DNA of 9,834 nt, taken from positions 1-9,834 of the forward strand of contig SOIC01000002.1 in NCBI GenBank assembly GCA_004377275.1. Reading direction: 5' to 3'. Position numbers and translations under genes: made by a program. The notes beneath the pieces are model-generated. The model saw nothing but the letters and a program-made list of their open reading frames with translations. It was not told where the DNA came from and did no database searches. Source of the DNA: Dehalococcoidia bacterium (GTDB taxonomy: Bacteria > Chloroflexota > Dehalococcoidia > E44-bin15). Positions 5,950-9,834 of this stretch are shown here, piece by piece; position 1 is the stretch's first letter; every line of letters starts with the position of its first letter.

Positions 5950-6699
5950 ATGACCTTAGGCTTGGGGACTATTAGAAGACCAAGAGCTGAAGACCTAGCT
6001 ATCATAAAGAGGACAGAGCGAGTTTTGGGGCTCTTGGCCCATTTGTCGCTAGCCGACAAGACCGTTCTAGAAATTGGATGCGGGAATGGAGTTTATACTT
6101 TAAGCCTAGCAAAGTTGGCTCAAAGGGCTATAGGGATCGACATAGCACGAGATGCGCTAAGGGAAGCCCGAGAGGATGCAGTAGGATTCAAAGCAAATAC
6201 TGAATTTGCTATAGCTAATGCTGAATGCCTGCCTTTTAGCGATTCCTGCTGTGACGTAGTTATGATTATAGAGGCGTTGGAACATATACAAAACCCGGAA
6301 ATCGCACTCAAAGAAGCCGAACGAGTGTTAAAGAATAAGGGTTATTTGGTTGTCTCCGTCCCGAATAGATTGTACCCCCTTGAGATGCACTATATTAGAA
6401 TTGGTAAAACCATAATTCGCGGCTTCTATGGCCAAGTGCCTTTCTTCTCCTGGGCGCCGCGATTTATTAGAAAAAGGTTTCAGACAGCCAGAATCTACAC
6501 TAAGAAGGAAATCACCAAGATTGTCGAAGAGAATGGCTTCGTTGCTTGTCAAGTTCAGTACTCCGCCTTCCCTCGTCTGGACATGCTTGGCAGGAAAAGA
6601 ATCACTGAGTTCTGTGATAGGTTTTTCACTCACCTTGAGCGCAATGCCTTTTTCAAGCAGTTCGGAATGTTGATATTCGTACTGGCCCAGAAGAGGTAA
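5950..6699 (+). CDS. Class I SAM-dependent methyltransferase (Methyltransf_11 type)
   Basis: A 249-residue protein from ATG 5950, or 261 from TTG 5914. It carries the Rossmann-fold methyltransferase motifs: motif I VLEIGCGNG (39-47) for SAM binding, the acidic end of strand 2 in GIDIA (D64), ECLPFSD (92-98), EALEH (108-112) and SVPNR (136-140). The C-terminal part (about 141-235) is rich in basic and aromatic residues (FIRKRF, GRKRITEFCDRFF). It probably forms the substrate-binding cap over the active site. No signal peptide is present; a short hydrophobic end (FGMLIFVLAQ) is too brief for a membrane anchor. Placed among glycosyltransferase genes, it may methylate a sugar, a glycan intermediate or a lipid carrier. 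The real substrate is unknown. A pseudogene remnant begins 8 bp after its stop. Confidence 0.88.
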   Translation: MTLGLGTIRRPRAEDLAIIKRTERVLGLLAHLSLADKTVLEIGCGNGVYTLSLAKLAQRAIGIDIARDALREAREDAVGFKANTEFAIANAECLPFSDSCCDVVMIIEALEHIQNPEIALKEAERVLKNKGYLVVSVPNRLYPLEMHYIRIGKTIIRGFYGQVPFFSWAPRFIRKRFQTARIYTKKEITKIVEENGFVACQVQYSAFPRLDMLGRKRITEFCDRFFTHLERNAFFKQFGMLIFVLAQKR

Positions 6700-6706
6700 C
6701 GGCTAA

Positions 6707-6864
6707 ATGAAGATCCGCCAGGTATGCCCGGGATATTCCCCCACCATCGGCAGAATGGAATACCACGTGAGAAACATGAGCGAGCGTTGACTCGTGAGCT
6801 TGATGTTACCGTGTTCGCCAACGACCCGGCAATGAAGGTTGACCAACGAGGGCCTGGAGGCTAA
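6707..6864 (+). pseudogene. Remnant of a family 4 glycosyltransferase, N-terminal end, frameshifted
   Basis: ATG 6707 opens MKIRQVCPGYSPTIGRMEYH and continues VRNMSER to a TGA at 6788-6790. This is the classic N-terminus of GT4 enzymes (consensus like MKI-QVCP-Y-P-IGG-E-HVRNLSER). Shifting frame at about 6785-6787 restores the expected continuation LTRELDVTVFANDPAMK, matching the next helix and strand of the same fold, before TAA at 6862-6864. The shift fits one lost base or two gained bases. The GG of the IGG loop is also changed (GR), and the C-terminal two domains are absent. The following 95 bp before the next gene show no recognisable continuation. It has no role as a protein; it is a dead transferase inside the glycan locus. 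Confidence 0.78.
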
Positions 6865-6958
6865 ACTGAGCCAGAATGTCGGCAAAGGGGATAGAAGAAT
6901 TCAGGTATTGTAAGAAGCCCCAACCAAAATAGAATTCAAAGGATGAGATGGGGTTATA

Positions 6959-7906
6959 ATGGATGCCAAAATCAAACTAACGGCAAGCACTCAGGAGTTG
7001 CTGCGCTGTCCGATTTGCAAATCTAAGTTGATATTAAGCGATTGTCAATTTATATGCACGAATGCTGGGTGCAAAGCTCATTTTCCTATAGTAGATGGCA
7101 TACCTGTCTTGATCAATGAATCCTCCAGTCTTTTCTCTACCGATGACTTCGTAAATCGCAGATATACTTTCTTCAGACCGTCATCCAGAATAAAGCGATT
7201 GATGGTTAATCTGCTGCCTGCAATTGATTGCAATATAAAGGCGAAAACCAACTATGAAAAATTCTCAGAGCTACTCCTTAAAGAGAATAAGAATCCTAGA
7301 GTACTGGTAGTTGGCTGTGGCACAGCAGGTCGCGGAATGCAACGTATATTGTCATTTCCCTCTATTGAATGTATCGAGAGTGATGTTTCTTTTGGCCCAC
7401 GTACAGCATTGATCTGCGATGCACACGATATCCCCTTCGACAGCAGTTCGCTTGATGGTGTAATCATACAGGCCGTGCTCGAGCATGTCGTAGATCCATA
7501 CCGTTGTGTCGAAGAAATTCATAGGGTGCTAAAGGAAGGTGGGCTGGTCTATGCGGAGACTCCATTTATGCAACAAGTACACGGTGGCAAATATGACTTC
7601 ACCCGCTTTACTCGCCGGGGGAATCGTCTTTTATTTAGAAAGTTTGAAGAGATTTCTAGCGGCGCAGTGGGTGGGCCAGGAATGGCATTAGCTTGGGCAT
7701 ACCGATATTTCCTCCTGAGTTTTGTTAAATCCAAAGCTGCAAGAGCCCTTGTGGGCGCTTTTGTAAGGCTTACTTCCTTTTGGTTAAAGTACATTGACTA
7801 TTACCTAATTGATAGACCTGGCACACTTGATGCTGCATCGGCATATTACTTCATAGGAAGAAAGAGCAATATGGTTCTCTCTGACCGAGAATTGATTGAA
7901 GATTGA
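6959..7906 (+). CDS. SAM-dependent methyltransferase with N-terminal Trm112-like zinc ribbon
   Basis: A 315-residue two-part protein. Residues 14-52 form a zinc-ribbon/Trm112-like segment: CPIC (17-20) and the later pair C33 and C38, followed by the typical FPIVDGIPVLI (42-52). The class I methyltransferase domain follows: motif I VLVVGCGTAG (115-124), acidic D142, DAHDIPF (154-160), QAVLEHV (171-177) and EEIHRVLKEGG (185-195). Then comes the cap-like TPFMQQVHGGKYDFTRFT (201-218). A hydrophobic stretch near 243-256 may be buried or membrane-associated. Proteins of this layout are common in surface-polysaccharide loci; the substrate is unknown. ATG 6959 has only a weak G-rich site upstream. 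The coding DNA looks AT-richer than the aminopeptidase region, in line with an accessory origin. Confidence 0.88.
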   Translation: MDAKIKLTASTQELLRCPICKSKLILSDCQFICTNAGCKAHFPIVDGIPVLINESSSLFSTDDFVNRRYTFFRPSSRIKRLMVNLLPAIDCNIKAKTNYEKFSELLLKENKNPRVLVVGCGTAGRGMQRILSFPSIECIESDVSFGPRTALICDAHDIPFDSSSLDGVIIQAVLEHVVDPYRCVEEIHRVLKEGGLVYAETPFMQQVHGGKYDFTRFTRRGNRLLFRKFEEISSGAVGGPGMALAWAYRYFLLSFVKSKAARALVGAFVRLTSFWLKYIDYYLIDRPGTLDAASAYYFIGRKSNMVLSDRELIED

Positions 7907-8168
7907 ACTTTACAGAGGTGCAGTGTAGCGTCCTGTCATGGGGCACCTCACCTAATAGGAACTGTATTGAATCCTCAGAGATAAGGTTAGGACGTTCCGA
8001 TAGGAGCCTATTGCCTGGAGATATTCTCAAAACATTAAAACATGCTGATGATGTCAAAATCTAACTCGAAGTATTCTCCTAAAGCGCGGGTGTGATGATT
8101 CCGGTGTTTATCGCTCATACAAACCGTATGGATCAGATTGTTTCGGTGCAAGAAAGGCTAAGGGGATA
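7900..8168 (+). pseudogene. Possible gene remnant: frame-split coding-like segments
   Basis: No complete gene fits between the methyltransferase and the GT4 gene. One frame is open from 7900 to TAA near 8061 and ends ...RSDRSLLPGDILKTLKHADD followed by VKI. The frame of the downstream GT4 gene is open from 8052 and reads RSYKPYGSDCFGARKAKG just before its ATG; the GT4 family does not normally carry this. A further 24-codon ORF (8095-8169) overlaps the GT4 start as TAATG. The segments read like parts of one protein broken by a frameshift, perhaps a sugar transferase, but I recognise no family. It may be debris similar to 6707-6864, or just untranslated leader DNA. Confidence 0.3.
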
Positions 8169-8171
8169 ATG

Positions 8172-9389
8172 ATGAAGATAGTGCAAACATCCCGTGGTAA
8201 GGTGAGGGTGCCAGCAAAAAGAGAAGGAGCTCCCGAGACGGTGATATTCAACACCTCCAAGCACCTGGCCAGGATGGGCCACAAAGTAGTCATCTTGGAC
8301 CGGAAGTATTCAAAAGATGACCTCTCTATTGATTGTGTGGAAGACGTGAAAATAGCCAGATTAGACGCCCTGCAAGTTCGTTTTGGCAAATCACCTGGGT
8401 TTATCCGCTTTGTCTTGGCCGAGCTTAACATCGCACTTTTTGCACTTAAGGTAAGTAGATATCTAAGAAGGAACAGGCAGAACATAGACATAATACACCT
8501 GCACTTAACCGTGATTGGGTTGATCTTAGTCCTCCTAAATAGAAGACTACGTAGCAAAATGTTCTATACCTGTCACCTAAGCCATTGGGCATTGGCTACC
8601 AACGAATTAAGCACCTTGGAAAGAATTACGCTGCTTCTTGACTCATATCTTATGAGGCGGGTTAAAAGGGTGATTGCGTTGAACGATTTAGCGAAAGAGA
8701 GTTTCATTTATAGAGGTAAGGTCAAAGCGGAGAATATCGTTGTGGTACACAATGGGGTGGATACCGACTTTTTTAACCCTAATATCGAGGTAGAGGGGAC
8801 TGTAAAGAGGTATGGACTGGAAGGGAAATTGACGGTCTTATTCGTCGGGCGGCTGGCCGAGATAAAAGGAGTGGAGTATCTTATAAAAGCGGCTAATATA
8901 GTGGTAAATGAGTTTCGGTACAGAGATACACTATTCGTGCTGGTTGGCTCGCCTACATTCCTTGCTGTGGATAAGTCTATCACTACGGGGGAAATGCTCA
9001 GTTTCACCCGGCGCTATCAACTGGAGAATAATATTATATTTACCGGTTCTCTCCCATCTGAAGAATTGAGGACGTTGTATACAGCCGCCGATATATTTGT
9101 ACTCCCTTCTCTAGGTGAAGGCGACCCACTTGTTACACTGGAGGCAATGGCCTCTGGCAAGCCGGTAATTGCCACAAAAGTTGGCGGTATACCACGGCAA
9201 GTCAGAGATGGGTGGAATGGCTTTCTTATTGACCCAGCCGATGAGCGGCAATTGGCCGAGAAGATCAAGCACTTGATAGATAACCCTGATGAAAGAGAAA
9301 GAATGGGCCTAAATGCCCGTAGGTATGCCGAAGAAGAGTTCGACTGGAGAAAAGTGTCTGAGAGGTTATTGCGAGTTTACGAGAGTTGA
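8172..9389 (+). CDS. Family 4 glycosyltransferase (GT-B fold)
   Basis: A 405-residue retaining GT-B enzyme. The N-terminal acceptor domain covers about residues 1-180, with HLHL (109-112) and a FYTCHLSHW stretch (131-139). The C-terminal donor domain (Glycos_transf_1) begins after HNGVDTDFF (193-201). It shows VGRLAEIKG (225-233) with the donor-phosphate-binding K232, and the E-x7-E pair E316/E324 in EGDPLVTLEAMASGKPVIAT. It ends in the usual DWRKVSERLLRVY helix. It is full length for GT4, with no signal peptide or membrane span; such enzymes act at the inner membrane face. Two adjacent ATGs (8169 and 8172) are possible; AGGGG at 8161-8165 has better spacing to 8172. It is the last plus-strand gene of the locus, closed by a terminator at 9455. 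It likely adds a sugar to a lipid-linked glycan; donor unknown. Confidence 0.93.
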   Translation: MKIVQTSRGKVRVPAKREGAPETVIFNTSKHLARMGHKVVILDRKYSKDDLSIDCVEDVKIARLDALQVRFGKSPGFIRFVLAELNIALFALKVSRYLRRNRQNIDIIHLHLTVIGLILVLLNRRLRSKMFYTCHLSHWALATNELSTLERITLLLDSYLMRRVKRVIALNDLAKESFIYRGKVKAENIVVVHNGVDTDFFNPNIEVEGTVKRYGLEGKLTVLFVGRLAEIKGVEYLIKAANIVVNEFRYRDTLFVLVGSPTFLAVDKSITTGEMLSFTRRYQLENNIIFTGSLPSEELRTLYTAADIFVLPSLGEGDPLVTLEAMASGKPVIATKVGGIPRQVRDGWNGFLIDPADERQLAEKIKHLIDNPDERERMGLNARRYAEEEFDWRKVSERLLRVYES

Positions 9390-9421
9390 AGAGAATTGAA
9401 TTATATACGTTTATTTATGTG

Positions 9422-9439
9422 AGACTACTGAAATAGTCT
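9422..9439 (+). other. Small stem-loop after the GT4 gene
   Basis: AGACTA (9422-9427) pairs with TAGTCT (9434-9439) around CTGAAA, about 30 bp after the GT4 stop. Only a short T-containing tail follows, so it is at most a weak accessory to the stronger terminator just downstream. Confidence 0.4.
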
Positions 9440-9454
9440 TTATCAACCCCTTAT

Positions 9455-9479
9455 ATCCCCCAATCTTGGGGGATTTTTT
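9455..9479 (+). terminator. Rho-independent terminator of the GT4 gene / glycan operon
   Basis: ATCCCCC (9455-9461) pairs with GGGGGAT (9468-9474) around AATCTT, and the hairpin is followed directly by a T-run (TTTTTT, 9474-9479). It lies 66 bp after the GT4 stop codon. The strand is plus, because no T-run follows the hairpin when read on the minus strand. Confidence 0.85.
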
Positions 9480-9486
9480 AAAGTTG

Positions 9487-9502
9487 CCCCGATACATCGG
9501 GG
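9487..9502. repeat. CCCGAT..ATCGGG palindrome, copy 2
   Basis: CCCCGATACATCGGGG: 7-bp arms around AC. It lies in the convergent gap between the GT4 gene and the minus-strand GT2 gene, and is related to 3127-3143 and 9512-9530. It could act as an mRNA 3'-end hairpin for the minus-strand gene, but no T-run directly follows it on that strand. Confidence 0.6.
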
Positions 9503-9511
9503 AGACCCCTG

Positions 9512-9530
9512 GCCCCGATATAATCGGGGC
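9512..9530. repeat. CCCGAT..ATCGGG palindrome, copy 3
   Basis: GCCCCGATATAATCGGGGC: 8-bp arms around ATA, a perfect dyad 9 bp from copy 2. It sits 50 bp beyond the stop of the minus-strand GT2 gene. The paired palindromes form a strong hairpin cluster between convergent genes. Confidence 0.6.
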
Positions 9531-9580
9531 ACCTCTTTATCAGTATTCTCATATGTATTTGGCGGTCTTGTAGATTGGAA

Positions 9581-9834
9581 TCACCACTTCCTCCTCAGAT
9601 AATCCCAGAATCCCAATCCATAACTCTTCAATGTACACCATTGACGATCATGGTATAGATATAGTACGAAGAGTCGAATGACGATAAAGTACAGGGTTGA
9701 GGTAACCAACTGAAGCCTGCTCCAATGTTTTTCCATAAGGATAAAGTGGTTCCTTGCGCCGTAATAGGCAACAAAGGGGGTTGGTTTCCTACCAGTGCGT
9801 CCGGTTGACCTGCCTATTTTATGCCAGATTTTAG
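9581..9834 (-). CDS. Family 2 glycosyltransferase, C-terminal 83 residues (5' end outside window)
   Basis: On the minus strand a frame is open from the right edge (codons from 9832) to a TGA whose complement lies at 9581-9583. It contains no start codon because the N-terminal part lies outside. The visible 83 residues begin KIWHKIGRSTG (1-11), continue with PFVAYYGARNHFILMEKHW (19-37), then a hydrophobic helix LQLVTSTLYFIVIRLFVLYL (40-59), and end GLGFWDYLRRKW (72-83). This order, with a KIWHK-S-G strand, a YY-x-x-RN motif, a membrane helix and a final amphipathic G--D-LR segment, is the usual C-terminus of rhamnosyltransferase-like GT2 enzymes. Such enzymes are generally near 300 residues long. 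It converges on the GT4 gene and extends the glycan locus beyond the window. The catalytic domain is not visible, so the sugar is unknown. Confidence 0.8.
   Translation of the reverse strand, partial: KIWHKIGRSTGRTGRKPTPFVAYYGARNHFILMEKHWSRLQLVTSTLYFIVIRLFVLYLYHDRQWCTLKSYGLGFWDYLRRKW

Noticed and set aside
8108..8557. Minus-strand 149-codon ORF over the GT4 start
   Set aside because: Antisense to the conserved GT4 N-terminal domain; no motif of its own.
1..9834. New defence or toxin-antitoxin system
   Set aside because: All intact genes belong to peptidase, hydrolase, methyltransferase, dehydrogenase or glycosyltransferase families arranged as a glycan locus; no nuclease, toxin, reverse transcriptase or sensor module is seen.

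Overview
The window looks like a bacterial chromosome segment, probably from a metagenome-assembled Chloroflexota lineage such as Dehalococcoidia. This placement is an inference with moderate-to-low confidence. It rests on the housekeeping pair (M17 aminopeptidase and UlaG-like MBL hydrolase), on lipid-sugar type GT2 enzymes, and on short dispersed repeats of a kind I recall from such genomes. There is no rRNA, tRNA, CRISPR array or transposase.

Layout. Positions 1-2863 are GC-richer and housekeeping in character: the 3' end of an AAA_33-type kinase, a complete leucyl aminopeptidase, a spacer rich in TTCGAA repeats, and a complete metal-dependent hydrolase. A gene-free stretch of about 420 bp (2864-3284) follows, packed with inverted repeats, a 22-bp tandem repeat and a dispersed repeat. 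From 3285 to the right edge is a surface-glycan locus: a DPM1-like GT2, a second GT2 with a C-terminal membrane helix, a short UDP-sugar-dehydrogenase-like protein, two SAM methyltransferases (the second with a zinc ribbon), and a GT4 glycosyltransferase ending in an intrinsic terminator. At the right edge, on the minus strand, lies the C-terminal 83 residues of another GT2. It has no start codon in the window and would be missed by a start-to-stop ORF scan.

The glycan genes plausibly work together. The dehydrogenase-like protein may supply an oxidised nucleotide sugar, the GT2 and GT4 enzymes assemble a lipid-linked or cell-surface glycan, and the methyltransferases may modify sugars or the lipid. 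Substrates cannot be read from the sequence.

The locus also carries gene debris. One clear GT4 N-terminal pseudogene (6707-6864) is broken by a frameshift. Two less certain fragments are a 44-codon ORF overlapping the dehydrogenase stop (5740-5874) and frame-shifted coding-like segments at 7900-8168. I found no convincing new defence system or mobile element. The most unusual items are the domain-truncated dehydrogenase with its ATGA-coupled small ORF, the glycosyltransferase debris, and the families of short palindromes.
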